A stretch of DNA of 10,459 nt from Mageeibacillus sp. UBA5734 (GCA_002419365.1 DIGA01000032.1:8620-19078), one strand, 5' to 3'. Positions 1-7,997 are shown, counted from the stretch's first letter. The notes: generated by a model not told the origin, from the letters alone. Numbers and translations: made by a program.

Positions 1-311
1 ATCTGGACGAGGCTCGTTCGTATGGCCAAAACGCCTGTTTCGAAGCCGCCCTGCAGTTTGCCCAGACCGAGACCATCCTGCCGGCACCTGAATCCAGCCA
101 TGCCATCAAGGCAGCCATCGACGAAGCCCTGAAATGCAAGGAGACCGGCGAAGCCAAGACCATCCTCTTCGGCCTGTCCGGAACTGGCTATTTTGACATG
201 TCTGCCTACATGCAGTATCGCAGCGGCGCCATGGTCGACTACATTCCTTCTGACGAGGAGCTCAACGAGAGCCTCCAGCACCTGCCAAAAATCCCCGGCA
301 TCCAGGAATAA
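1..311 (+). CDS. trpB: TrpB2-type tryptophan synthase beta chain, C-terminal part (5' end outside window)
   Basis: This is the last 102 codons of an open frame (first full codon at 3, TAA at 309-311). Tryptophan synthase beta is a PLP enzyme that joins indole to serine. What is visible fits the C-terminal lobe of the TrpB2 (TrpB-like) subgroup: a 'PAPESSHAI' segment followed by 'KTILFGLSGTGYFDM'. In the family, the PAPES/HA stretch lines the active site, and the Gly/Ser-rich loop after the hydrophobic strand contacts the cofactor. Many TrpB2 proteins have SGHG in that loop, whereas this one has SGTG. The family is usually a little over 400 residues, so about three quarters of the gene lies to the left. 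No trpA or other trp gene is visible, so the operon context is unknown. A related PLP beta-elimination or replacement activity cannot be excluded. Confidence 0.85.
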   Translation, partial: LDEARSYGQNACFEAALQFAQTETILPAPESSHAIKAAIDEALKCKETGEAKTILFGLSGTGYFDMSAYMQYRSGAMVDYIPSDEELNESLQHLPKIPGIQE

Positions 312-337
312 AGATTCCTCTCGCTTGAAAGAGCCAG

Positions 338-374
338 AAAATGCCGCTCCAGAGTGATCCGGAGCGGCATTTTT
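338..374. terminator. bidirectional rho-independent terminator between trpB and the HD-GYP gene
   Basis: Perfect inverted repeat. The left arm 338-350 (AAAATGCCGCTCC, of which 12-13 bases pair) matches the right arm from 361 (GGAGCGGCATTTT), with a 10-nt loop at 351-360. The right arm ends in a T run on the plus strand, and the left arm gives TTTT on the minus strand. It lies 26 bp after the trpB stop and about 50 bp after the convergent HD-GYP stop, so it can end transcription from both sides. Confidence 0.85.
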
Positions 375-425
375 CCATGTCTGGACAGACAGGCTGTCAT
401 CCGTTCAAAAGCAGGAGCTGTCCGT

Positions 426-1655
426 TCAAGTGCGGTATTTCGAAACCTGGGCCGCAAGACGAGTGAGATTGTCTGCCACATCCTCAACCAGCCGGGCATC
501 GATTTTGCGCTGCACGACCATGTCCTGAAGGACCGACAGGGCTTCCGGGGGGGTCATCCCGGCACGGTACGGCCGGTCTTCCACCAAGGCACTGAAGATA
601 TCGGCCACCGCCAGGATCCGGCTGCATAATTCGATCTCCCGCTCTTGCAGCTGGAATGGATATCCATACCCATCGAGGGTCTCATGATGGGTGCCAATCC
701 AGTTGGCAATGCGGCCAAATCCCTCGACTCGTTCCAGAATCCGCTGGGAATAATAAGGATGTTGTTTGACGATTTCGCGTTCTTCGGTGTTGAGTTTCCC
801 GGGTTTGTTAAGGATCTCGTTGGGCACGGCCAGTTTGCCGAGGTCATGGACCAGCCCGGTCAGGTACATCTGCTTGGCTTCATCACTGGAAAAACCACGG
901 ATCAGAGCCATTTCCTGCGCCACTTTTGCAACATTCTGGGAATGTGCCGCGGTATAATGGGAGGTCGAGTCAACGACGCTGGAAAAGACATTGGCCACAT
1001 GGATCAAGTCATCGACTTCAAAGGTGTATTTGTCCCAGAATGCAAGGTCGGAGAAAAAACGGCTTTCAATGTTCAGGTTGACCACATCGAGCCAGAATAC
1101 CTCGCGCTGGCTGACCTCGCGGAAAACAGCAACCAGTTCCGGATCGAACAGATGCTGACTCTGCCGGATCTGGTCATGAATCCGATCCCGCTGGAGGAAA
1201 ATATGCTCGCCTGCAGCAATCAGAACCTCGATCCGGTCAGCCAGATGGATGATCCGGCTGGCCAAAGGGATCTCCTGTCCGGCGAGACCAGTGGGATTAC
1301 CGCCGAGGAAGCGGTCATGGTGATGGCGGATCGGATTGGCCAGATGATTGAGCTGGGGGGAATCCTTGAGGATCTGGTAGCCTTTTTCGTCATGGCGGAA
1401 AATATGGTCGCTGTCGGTTGCATGGACAATGTAGTGTTTTTCGTACCAGTCGGCAGCAGCTCCGATGTCATGCAGCAAGGATGCGTAGACGAGAATCTGG
1501 TCTTCATAGCGCCCCAGACCGAGGGATCGCCCGATATAGCGGGCGATGATCGCCGTGCGCCGGTGATGATTGGCGATACCGGAGGTTGTCAGCTCCAGTG
1601 CCATCGACAGGGCGGATATGAATGTAATCGGATGGATGTTGATCTGCTCGAGCAT
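426..1655 (-). CDS. tandem HD-domain protein with C-terminal HD-GYP (cyclic-di-GMP phosphodiesterase type)
   Basis: A 409-residue cytoplasmic protein with two HD-superfamily halves and no membrane segment. The C-terminal half (about 218-405) carries the full HD-GYP signature: H238, H270-D271 with G-K (K274), H299, H323-H324-E325, the GYGYP loop at 329-333, and D352. HD-GYP domains bind two or three metals and typically hydrolyse cyclic-di-GMP to GMP. The N-terminal half (about 25-150) has the same skeleton: H30/H31, H62-D63, H111-H113, 'GLAGQEIPLASRI' and D140. However, the usual Lys after HDIG is Ala66 and the GYP loop reads GGNP (118-121), so it looks like a diverged HD-GYP copy. The ATG at 1655 follows a modest GGGGTG Shine-Dalgarno. 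The gene stands alone, divergent from prfC and convergent with trpB. There is no receiver or PAS domain, so the input may be a ligand bound by the first half (inference). The family call is firm; the substrate is not proven. Confidence 0.88.
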   Translation of the reverse strand: MLEQINIHPITFISALSMALELTTSGIANHHRRTAIIARYIGRSLGLGRYEDQILVYASLLHDIGAAADWYEKHYIVHATDSDHIFRHDEKGYQILKDSPQLNHLANPIRHHHDRFLGGNPTGLAGQEIPLASRIIHLADRIEVLIAAGEHIFLQRDRIHDQIRQSQHLFDPELVAVFREVSQREVFWLDVVNLNIESRFFSDLAFWDKYTFEVDDLIHVANVFSSVVDSTSHYTAAHSQNVAKVAQEMALIRGFSSDEAKQMYLTGLVHDLGKLAVPNEILNKPGKLNTEEREIVKQHPYYSQRILERVEGFGRIANWIGTHHETLDGYGYPFQLQEREIELCSRILAVADIFSALVEDRPYRAGMTPPEALSVLQDMVVQRKIDARLVEDVADNLTRLAAQVSKYRT

Positions 1656-1721
1656 GATTGGTCACCCCACTGTTGCCGACTTGATTGCCCTGGCTACAGG
1701 TCGTCCTTGTTTGTAATGCCT

Positions 1722-1727
1722 ATTATA
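1722..1727 (-). promoter_or_regulatory. candidate -10 box for the HD-GYP gene
   Basis: The minus strand reads TATAAT at 1727-1722, a consensus sigma-A -10 box, about 65 bases before the HD-GYP start codon. I could not find a good -35 element at 16-18 bp: the matching position reads CCCATC. Either the promoter is weak or needs an activator, or the box is a chance match. It would give a leader of roughly 60 nt. Confidence 0.35.
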
Positions 1728-1846
1728 GAAAGAATTTGATGGATGATGGGGGTTATTTCTTGCATTAAAGTATATCATTCCTGTCTGTTCAAAATCGCAG
1801 GACGGGGCTGATCTGACTGTCCTGTTCGCTCAGCCCTGTGCTGCCC

Positions 1847-1876
1847 TTGCCGCTCCGGCAAATCGCCTGCTATACT
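1847..1876 (+). promoter_or_regulatory. probable sigma-A promoter of prfC
   Basis: TTGCCG (-35, 1847-1852), an 18-bp spacer, then TATACT (-10, 1871-1876) preceded by TG one base upstream, which makes an extended -10. Transcription would start near 1883, leaving a leader of about 23 nt that contains AGGAGG (1892-1897) eight bases before the prfC ATG. The rest of the 250-bp divergent spacer (1656-1905) shows no gene, riboswitch-like fold or terminator that I can support. Confidence 0.6.
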
Positions 1877-1905
1877 ATTGAGGTTCAAAACAGGAGGAAT
1901 CTGCC

Positions 1906-3516
1906 ATGCATGAAACATTGGGCTCTGAAGTGGGCCGCCGGCGCACCTTTGCGATCATCTCCCATCCTGACGCCGGTAAAACGACCATGACGGAAAAATT
2001 GCTGCTATATGGCGGCGCAATCCACATGGCCGGAACAGTCAAGGCAAGAAAAGCTTCCCGTCATGCCACTTCCGACTGGATGGAAATCGAAAAGCAGCGC
2101 GGCATTTCCGTCACATCATCGGTCATGCAGTTCAATTACAATGGCTTTTGCATCAATATCCTCGACACCCCTGGCCACCAGGACTTTTCCGAGGACACTT
2201 ACCGGACGCTGGTTGCAGCAGATGCTGCTGTCATGCTCATCGACGGCGCCAAGGGTGTCGAAGCTCAGACGATCAAGCTGTTCACCGTCTGCCGCCAGCG
2301 GGGCATCCCGATTTTTACTTTCATCAACAAAATGGACCGGGCGGCCAAGAATCCGTTCGATCTGATGGATGAGCTGGAAAAGGTGCTCGGTATTTTCTCC
2401 GTCCCGGTCAATTGGCCGATCGGGACCGACGGTGATTTCAAAGGTGTCTATAATCGCAAGTTCAACCGCGTCGAGCTGTACGATGGCAGCAAGGGCGACC
2501 ACGGGGCCAGCATGGTCAAGGTCTCCGTCACCAGCGTCGATGACCCCAATCTCGGTGAGGTGATCGGCGAAGATTACCAGGCGCGCCTGATGAGCGATAT
2601 CGAACTTCTCGATATCGCCGGCGATGAGCTCGACCTGGCACGGGTTCGCAAAGGCGAGCTGACCCCCGTGTTTTTCGGCAGTGCCATCACCAATTTCGGT
2701 GTCGAGTCGTTCCTCAACGAATTTCTGGCCATGGCACCTGCTCCGGGCGAACGCAAGACGACCGAAGGCCTGGTCAAACCAGTCGAAGATTATTTCAGTG
2801 GTTTTGTTTTCAAGATTCAAGCGAACATGAATCCAGACCACCGTGATCGCATGGCTTTCATCCGGATCTGTTCTGGCCAGTTTGAAAAAGGACTCGAAGT
2901 CCGGCACGTCCGCCAGGGCAAGAACATTCGCCTGGCTCAGCCGCAGCAGCTGATGGCCCAGGAGCGCAGCCAGGTCGAAGAAGCCTTTGCCGGCGATATC
3001 ATTGGCGTTTTCGACCCGGGCATTTTCCGGATCGGCGACACGCTTGTTGAAGGCAACCGCAATTTCCGGTTCGAAGACATCCCAGTCTTCCCGCCGGAAC
3101 ATTTCGCCCGAGTGGCCCCAGCCGACTCCATGAAGCGCAAGCAGTTCCTCAAGGGGATCGAGCAGCTGGCTGAAGAAGGCGCGATCCAAGTTTACAAGCA
3201 GCCGGACATCGGCACGGAAACCTATATTATCGGTGTCGTTGGTGTGCTCCAGTTTGAAGTCCTCGAGTACCGGCTCAAGGCTGAATACAGCGTTAGTATC
3301 CGCCAGAACGGTCTCAATTACCGCCACGCCCGTTGGGTCATGCCTGACGAATCCGGCAAAATGCCCGATCCGAAAAAATTATCCATTACGAGCACCACCA
3401 TGATCGTCCTCGACAAAGACGAAAATCCCGTCCTTCTCTTCGAATCCGACTGGGCCATCGACTGGGCCATCGACCGCAATCCCGGCCTCAAACTCGCCAG
3501 CATCCACGGCACGTGA
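1906..3516 (+). CDS. prfC: peptide chain release factor 3 (RF3)
   Basis: A 536-residue translational GTPase, the normal length for RF3. RF3 uses GTP to remove RF1/RF2 from the ribosome after the finished peptide is released. Visible motifs in the G domain are the P-loop SHPDAGKTT (19-27), the switch I region with the RF3-type 'RGISVTSSVMQF' (65-76), DTPGH (87-91) and NKMD (141-144), followed by 'FFGSAITNFGV', the usual lead into domain II. The opening 'RRTFAIISHPDAGKTT' and 'KARKASRHATSDWMEIEKQRG' segments separate RF3 from EF-G, LepA and TypA. The ATG at 1906 has a perfect AGGAGG eight bases upstream. The gene is monocistronic: its own promoter lies upstream and a terminator follows. It converges with thrC. 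No missing residues or frame breaks are seen. Confidence 0.97.
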   Translation: MHETLGSEVGRRRTFAIISHPDAGKTTMTEKLLLYGGAIHMAGTVKARKASRHATSDWMEIEKQRGISVTSSVMQFNYNGFCINILDTPGHQDFSEDTYRTLVAADAAVMLIDGAKGVEAQTIKLFTVCRQRGIPIFTFINKMDRAAKNPFDLMDELEKVLGIFSVPVNWPIGTDGDFKGVYNRKFNRVELYDGSKGDHGASMVKVSVTSVDDPNLGEVIGEDYQARLMSDIELLDIAGDELDLARVRKGELTPVFFGSAITNFGVESFLNEFLAMAPAPGERKTTEGLVKPVEDYFSGFVFKIQANMNPDHRDRMAFIRICSGQFEKGLEVRHVRQGKNIRLAQPQQLMAQERSQVEEAFAGDIIGVFDPGIFRIGDTLVEGNRNFRFEDIPVFPPEHFARVAPADSMKRKQFLKGIEQLAEEGAIQVYKQPDIGTETYIIGVVGVLQFEVLEYRLKAEYSVSIRQNGLNYRHARWVMPDESGKMPDPKKLSITSTTMIVLDKDENPVLLFESDWAIDWAIDRNPGLKLASIHGT

Positions 3517-3520
3517 ATAT

Positions 3521-3555
3521 TTGCCTGAAAACGGACCGGGTCCGTTTTCAGGCAA
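3521..3555. repeat. perfect 35-nt palindrome after prfC
   Basis: The arms TTGCCTGAAAACGGACC (3521-3537) and GGTCCGTTTTCAGGCAA (3539-3555) are exact reverse complements around a single central G. The palindrome starts 4 bp after the prfC stop. It can form a very strong hairpin but is not followed by a T run on either strand. It may block RNA decay, assist the terminator that follows, or bind a dimeric protein; the sequence does not decide between these. Confidence 0.85.
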
Positions 3556-3562
3556 CCTCGCT

Positions 3563-3597
3563 AAAAGCCCCGGAGACCAGCGGTTTCCGGGGCTTTT
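3563..3597. terminator. bidirectional terminator between convergent prfC and thrC
   Basis: The left arm 3563-3578 (AAAAGCCCCGGAGACC) pairs with 3582-3597 (GGTTTCCGGGGCTTTT) over 16 positions with one G-U pair, around a 3-nt loop (AGC). The arms end in TTTT on the plus strand and, because of the AAAA at the left end, also on the minus strand. It therefore suits both prfC and the thrC operon, whose stop is 31 bp to the right. Confidence 0.88.
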
Positions 3598-3627
3598 GCG
3601 ATTTCGCGACTTTGGTTATTTATGCAA

Positions 3628-5130
3628 TTAGCTGAGTATTTCGAGGATGGCTTGTTTCATCTGGTCACGTTCGATGGTCTTGTTGTGCAGAATGTCGCGC
3701 ATGCTCAGATCTTTGAGTGGGGCGGGAACTTCCATGCCACTTTCGCCCGAGAGCTCGTTGAGGAGGACTTCTTCGCTGCGGCCGCGGCTGTAACCGTTGC
3801 CAAACAAGGCATCACTGACGGCTGCACCAAATTTGAACGGGCTGGCGGTGGAGACAAAAATCACGCAGGAACTATCACCAGAGCGCTGGGCATAGCGGCC
3901 ATACACATTGAAACCGACGGCGGTGTGGGTGTCGATCAGGTGATCGGTGCGGTCGTAGATATCGCGGATCGTCTTGGTTGTGCCAAAATCATCGGCAAAC
4001 CCACCGACAAAAACGTCCTGCAGGGCGCGCAAGGTGGCGGGATCGACGGTATAGGCTCCCTCCTTCTGCAGCTTGTCCATCCAAGTCCGGATGGTCTCTG
4101 CTTTGCGTCCAGTCAGTTCAAACAGCAACCGCTCGAGGTTGCTGGAGATCAGGATGTCCATCGACGGAGTATTGGTTTTAAAGAATTCGCGGCGCCGGTC
4201 ATAGGTCCCACTGCGGATAAAGTCAGACAGGACCTTGTTCTTGTTAGAGGCACAGATCAGCTTGTTGACTGGCAAGCCCATGGCCCGGGCGTACCAGGCC
4301 GCGAGAATGTTGCCGAAATTCCCGGTCGGGACAACGATATTGATCTTCTCACCAGGTTCAATTTTTTCACGGGCCAGCAAATCCGCATAAGCTGAGAAAT
4401 AGTAGACAATCTGCGGTGCCAGACGGCCCCAGTTGATGGAATTGGCGGAAGAAAGCAGGACCCCTTTGCCATTCAGTTCTTCGGCGAGAGACTTGTCATT
4501 GAAAATGGTCTTGACGCCTGACTGGGCATCGTCAAAACTGCCTTCGACAGCCAGGACATGGCAATTGGCTCCTTCGGTGGTAACCATCTGCAGGCGCTGG
4601 ATCTCGCTGACCCCTTTGGAGGGGTAGAAGACGATGACCTGGGTCCCTTCGACCCCAGAAAAACCCTCCAAGGCTGCCTTGCCGGTGTCGCCGGACGTTG
4701 CCGTGAGGATGCAGATCTGGGACGTCTCGCCGGTTTTGCGGATGGCAGCCGTCATCAAGTGAGGCAGCAGCTGCAGGGCCATGTCTTTGAAAGCTGCGGT
4801 CGGCCCATGCCAGAGCTCGAGCATGAACTCCTTGTTATTATACTTGTTGAGCTGGGCCAGAGGGGCTGGGTCCGGGCCGAATTTTTCCTCGGCATAGGCA
4901 GCACTGGCATACTCGCGCAATTCATCCCGGGTGTAATCGGTCAAAAACAGGGACAGGATCTCGACAGCGCGCTCAACATAAGGCTTCCTGGCCAGGGATG
5001 TGATCTGGTCCAGCGAGACTTCCGGGATGGTTTCTGGAATGAAGAGGCCACCATCGGGGGCAATGCCGAGTTTGATCGCCATGGCTGACGGATAGCGGAT
5101 GTCTCCACCCCGTGTGCTGATGTAGTTCAT
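3628..5130 (-). CDS. thrC: threonine synthase
   Basis: A 500-residue PLP enzyme that converts O-phosphohomoserine to threonine and phosphate, the last step of threonine synthesis. Diagnostic segments are the N-terminal 'YISTRGG' and 'GIAPDGGLFIPE' (22-33), the PLP-lysine motif HGPTAAFKDMALQ with K115, TSGDTGKAAL (145-154), and the phosphate-binding PTGNFGN (268-274). The length and the RGG start place it with the longer bacterial/fungal threonine synthases rather than the short plant-like type. The ATG at 5130 has a perfect AGGAGG (minus strand, 5143-5138) seven bases upstream. It is the last gene of the minus-strand run, 40 bp after the TPR protein gene, and ends at the shared terminator. 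No thrA, thrB or regulatory leader is visible; transcription probably comes from upstream genes, although an internal promoter inside the TPR gene is possible. Confidence 0.97.
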   Translation of the reverse strand: MNYISTRGGDIRYPSAMAIKLGIAPDGGLFIPETIPEVSLDQITSLARKPYVERAVEILSLFLTDYTRDELREYASAAYAEEKFGPDPAPLAQLNKYNNKEFMLELWHGPTAAFKDMALQLLPHLMTAAIRKTGETSQICILTATSGDTGKAALEGFSGVEGTQVIVFYPSKGVSEIQRLQMVTTEGANCHVLAVEGSFDDAQSGVKTIFNDKSLAEELNGKGVLLSSANSINWGRLAPQIVYYFSAYADLLAREKIEPGEKINIVVPTGNFGNILAAWYARAMGLPVNKLICASNKNKVLSDFIRSGTYDRRREFFKTNTPSMDILISSNLERLLFELTGRKAETIRTWMDKLQKEGAYTVDPATLRALQDVFVGGFADDFGTTKTIRDIYDRTDHLIDTHTAVGFNVYGRYAQRSGDSSCVIFVSTASPFKFGAAVSDALFGNGYSRGRSEEVLLNELSGESGMEVPAPLKDLSMRDILHNKTIERDQMKQAILEILS

Positions 5131-5170
5131 GTTCGTTCCTCCTGTGGTATCGGCAGCTGCAGGTCAGGTT

Positions 5171-6592
5171 TCAAGTTGCCGGGGACTGGCTGGTGGTAGT
5201 GGGTGCGGCCGTTGTTTCAGAAGACGGCGCTGGAAATCCCATCTCAGACAGGCGTATTTGGGCATATCCGGCGATCTCGCGACCCGGAAAATGCTTGATC
5301 ACGAGTTCGTAATAGGGCCTGGCCTGGTCGTACTGTCCCAGAGCCTGGTAGTTGCGGCCACAGTAATAAGCAACTCCGCCGCCGTAATAGAGGGGCTCCA
5401 GGGCATACGCTCTCAGGTAGAAGTCCAGAGAGGTCTGGTGATCCTTGTTCTCATAAGCCTGGTTGCCCTCAATCCGCAGCATTTCAGCAGCCTTGATCCG
5501 GTACTGGTCAAGGGAGGTGCGAATGCTGGTGTGCAAGTCATCAACGCTCATGGGCACTGCCGGCGATTGCAGCGCGGGATCGAGACTGGCACTGGCGACA
5601 CTCATTTTCAGGAGATTTTCTGCAGCCGCGACGACGTCTGTTTTGCCGAGAATCAGAGCTGCCTGATATTCACTGTAAATCTGGGTCAAAAGGTCAGTCG
5701 GGCTGGTAGTCCCGATCGTCTGTGAAGGTTCGGGCGTTGATGTGGGTGCCGGTTGTGTGGTCGTGGCCGGCATGGACCCAGCTGTGGTCTCAGCCACAGG
5801 CAGACTTTGCACGGGTGTCGTTTCGGCTTCACTGAGCGGCGGGGCTACATATAGGGCATAGTCTTCCAGAAGTTCAGCCACTCGGGAATCTTCTGCAGAA
5901 AGTGCACCCAATCGGTCCAGCAGATAGGACAGGCGCTCATCGGTGTCGGGGGTGCCAGTAGACGTCCGGTCCAGGATGAGGCGATAGACGAACAAGCCCA
6001 GGAGCGAAACCAGAATGACGCCCAGGGAGATCCCGGCAATGAGGACGATCCGGCGCAAGCGTTGGCCAGGCGTTGCCTCGTCGGCAACGAAGGTTTCCTC
6101 CTGCTGGGCTCGGTCTCCATGACGCACGACATCAAGCACTTCCTTGCGGCTGGCCATTTTTGCCTTGCCTGTTTTGCGCGTTTTTTCCAGGATCGGGGCA
6201 CCACTGGCTGGGCGGTTCAGAAAATTCACGTGAGTGGGGGCCAGAGACTCCTGCTCGTTCTGGATCGCTGCGAGCAGGGCATCTGCCAGCTGGATATCGA
6301 CCTGGCGAAGCCCGGCCAGGCGGGAGCGATTAATCAGCTCGGTGGCCGCATCCAACCGTTTCAGATCGAACAGGCAGGCGGCATAGAGCAACCCGGCCGG
6401 TCCAAACAGGGGGTACTGGATGACCAGTTTGCGCAAGGCGATCTGGGCAATGTCCGCGCTGTCGGCGCGCAAATTGGCCAGCGCACGATTGTAGCTCGCG
6501 ATAGCGGCTTCCATTTCACGTGGCGGGGCAAAGATCTCTGCTTCCTCGAAGGTGAGGGGTGACAGTTTCTTCAGATGGGCCTGCCAACTCAA
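5171..6592 (-). CDS. single-pass membrane protein with TPR-like regions on both sides
   Basis: A 473-residue protein with no enzyme motif. Residues 25-115 are helical with the spacing of TPR-like repeats ('AIASYNRALANLRADSADIAQIA', 'AACLFDLKRLDAATELI'). A basic stretch (RLRR, 178-181) precedes one transmembrane helix (about 182-206), so the N-terminus should be cytoplasmic. The outer half starts with a helical stretch and a Thr/Pro/Ser-rich linker (about 257-298). Better TPR-like helices follow ('EGNQAYENKDHQTSLDFYLRAYAL', 375-398, and 'GRNYQALGQYDQARPYYELVIKHFPG', 412-437), then a Thr/Ser-rich tail (458-473). TPRs mediate protein-protein contacts, so a scaffold or an envelope complex is likely, but I do not recognise the family. 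The start is TTG, overlapping the folC stop. Translational coupling with folC is likely. Confidence 0.8.
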   Translation of the reverse strand: MSWQAHLKKLSPLTFEEAEIFAPPREMEAAIASYNRALANLRADSADIAQIALRKLVIQYPLFGPAGLLYAACLFDLKRLDAATELINRSRLAGLRQVDIQLADALLAAIQNEQESLAPTHVNFLNRPASGAPILEKTRKTGKAKMASRKEVLDVVRHGDRAQQEETFVADEATPGQRLRRIVLIAGISLGVILVSLLGLFVYRLILDRTSTGTPDTDERLSYLLDRLGALSAEDSRVAELLEDYALYVAPPLSEAETTPVQSLPVAETTAGSMPATTTQPAPTSTPEPSQTIGTTSPTDLLTQIYSEYQAALILGKTDVVAAAENLLKMSVASASLDPALQSPAVPMSVDDLHTSIRTSLDQYRIKAAEMLRIEGNQAYENKDHQTSLDFYLRAYALEPLYYGGGVAYYCGRNYQALGQYDQARPYYELVIKHFPGREIAGYAQIRLSEMGFPAPSSETTAAPTTTSQSPAT

Positions 6593-7995
6593 CTCAGCGG
6601 ATCCTCCCGGTCTAAACTCAGATGTTGCCTGATCCAGCTGCGGAAATGGCCAACCAGATACAGGGAGCCAAATGCGCAGACGGCCGCTTGTTCTTCTGCG
6701 GCCAAAACCAGAGCATGTGAAAGCCCTTGCAAAGGATCGGCATAAGAATGGATCGTATCCGGGATATTATAACCGCAAACACCACGGTTTTTCAATTCCG
6801 CAATCGTTTCAGCGAGCTGCTGGGCCGGGAGCGCCCTGGGGTTGTCCGGGGTCACACAAAAAACCGCCCGGGTCTGGAACGATCGGCAAAGCCAGAGCGC
6901 GTCGAGCATGGCCGGATAATCTTTGTCCGCCAAAAGACCCACAACGAAAATAACCGCCTGGCCAGGGATGAGCTGGTCCAGTGCATGACCAAGGGCCAGA
7001 GTCCCCTGGGGATTGTGGGCCCCATCGACCAGAACGAGCGGCCGGCCGGGGAAAACTTCGAGTCGGGCTGGCCAGCGTGCCTTGGCGATTCCGGTAGCGA
7101 AGGCGGCGGCGGGTACGAGACCCTGGAGTGCCTGGATGGCCAGTGCTGCATTCAGCGGCTGGAAAAGACCGAGCAGGCGGGTCCGGTACGTGTGGCCCTG
7201 ATAGGAAAAGGTCTGTCCGGTGAGCTGATAGTCGATTCGTTCGATCTGGCCGGGATGAAGGACGGTCAAAGGAGCAGCGAGCTCACGGCAACGATCGGTA
7301 AAGACCTGGAGGGCTGCTGTGGCTTCGGCGACAGATCCAGGATTGGCAGCGACCGGATCATAGAGGAAAACGGGACAATGAGGTTTGATGATGCCGGCTT
7401 TCTCTAAAGCAATCGCCGGCAGTGTGTCACCGAGGCGGTCCATGTGATCATATCCGATCGCGGTCAGGATCACACGTACGGGCCTGGCGATCACATTGGT
7501 GGAATCGAGACGGCCGCCCAGACCGGTTTCCAGGACGACCCAGTCACAGGCTTGCTGCTGGAAATAGACAAAGGCAGCTGCCGTGATGAGCTCGAACTCA
7601 GTTGGGTGTTCCTCGCCCTTTTCCAGCATGGATTCAACAGCCAGCCGGATCCGAGTCATAATCCGGGCAAAATCATCCGGGCTGATTTCTCCATATGTCT
7701 CATCCATTGCCAGCTGGTCCAGTCCATCGGATCCAGTGATGATCCGGATCCGTTCTGTAAAGCGTTCAATGTAAGGCGATGTATAGAGCCCGACTTTGGC
7801 TCCGCTGGCAGCCAGGATCGCTGCACAATAGCTGGATGTGGAGCCTTTGCCATTGGTGCCAGCGATATGAATGACCTGAAGATCTGCTTCCGGATGGCCA
7901 AGCATGTCCAAAAGAGCCTGCATCCGCTCGAGCCCGAGCCGGATGCCAAACGTCAGGGCAGCCTGGACGTAGGATCTGGATTCGGCATAATCCAT
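6589..7995 (-). CDS. folC: folylpolyglutamate synthase / dihydrofolate synthase
   Basis: A 468-residue Mur-ligase-family enzyme. FolC adds glutamate to folates (and in many bacteria to dihydropteroate) with ATP, which retains folates in the cell. Motifs in order are the P-loop GTNGKGST (46-53), 'TSPYIERFTERI' (72-83, where H is more usual than Y), ETGLGGRLDSTN (156-167), the metal/ATP-site 'IGYDHMDRLGDT' (180-191), and 'ALEKAGIIK' (196-204), whose lysine is the one usually carbamylated. Near the C-terminal domain come 'WPARLEVF' and DGAHNP (324-329). The length is normal. The ATG at 7995 has AGGA nine bases upstream and sits 2 bp after the gtrA stop; the end overlaps the TPR gene start. No folP or other folate gene is present, so whether it does both reactions cannot be told here. 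Confidence 0.95.
   Translation of the reverse strand: MDYAESRSYVQAALTFGIRLGLERMQALLDMLGHPEADLQVIHIAGTNGKGSTSSYCAAILAASGAKVGLYTSPYIERFTERIRIITGSDGLDQLAMDETYGEISPDDFARIMTRIRLAVESMLEKGEEHPTEFELITAAAFVYFQQQACDWVVLETGLGGRLDSTNVIARPVRVILTAIGYDHMDRLGDTLPAIALEKAGIIKPHCPVFLYDPVAANPGSVAEATAALQVFTDRCRELAAPLTVLHPGQIERIDYQLTGQTFSYQGHTYRTRLLGLFQPLNAALAIQALQGLVPAAAFATGIAKARWPARLEVFPGRPLVLVDGAHNPQGTLALGHALDQLIPGQAVIFVVGLLADKDYPAMLDALWLCRSFQTRAVFCVTPDNPRALPAQQLAETIAELKNRGVCGYNIPDTIHSYADPLQGLSHALVLAAEEQAAVCAFGSLYLVGHFRSWIRQHLSLDREDPLS
6590..6608 (-). promoter_or_regulatory. ribosome binding site and TTG start of the TPR gene, overlapping the folC stop
   Basis: On the minus strand GGGAGG (6608-6603) stands 10 bases before TTG (6592-6590), which overlaps the folC stop codon TGA (6591-6589) as TTGA. 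The next in-frame ATG is 26 codons further in and would remove the start of the first helical region, so the TTG is preferred. The arrangement suggests re-initiation by ribosomes that finish folC. Confidence 0.65.
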
Positions 7996-7997
7996 GG

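Noticed and set aside
645..1739. Open frame of about 360 codons on the plus strand opposite the HD-GYP gene
   Set aside because: The minus strand has all HD-GYP motifs in frame; the plus-strand product resembles no protein and has no promoter or good ribosome binding site.
1798..1824. CAGGAC / GTCCTG inverted repeat in the HD-GYP/prfC spacer
   Set aside because: Only 6 bp arms with a 15-nt gap, no T run, and upstream of the prfC -35 box; too weak to call an operator or terminator.
2116..3327. Open frame of about 400 codons antisense to prfC
   Set aside because: It lies wholly opposite a clear RF3 gene and has no recognisable domain. Long antisense frames are common in GC-rich coding DNA.
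3448..3471. Exact 12-bp tandem repeat near the prfC 3' end (coding for Asp-Trp-Ala-Ile twice)
   Set aside because: RF3 proteins generally have a similar Trp-x3-Trp spacing here and the gene has normal length, so this is not an insertion or a recent duplication.
3622..5088. Plus-strand open frames opposite thrC
   Set aside because: They mirror the codon pattern of a well-supported threonine synthase and show no family motifs.
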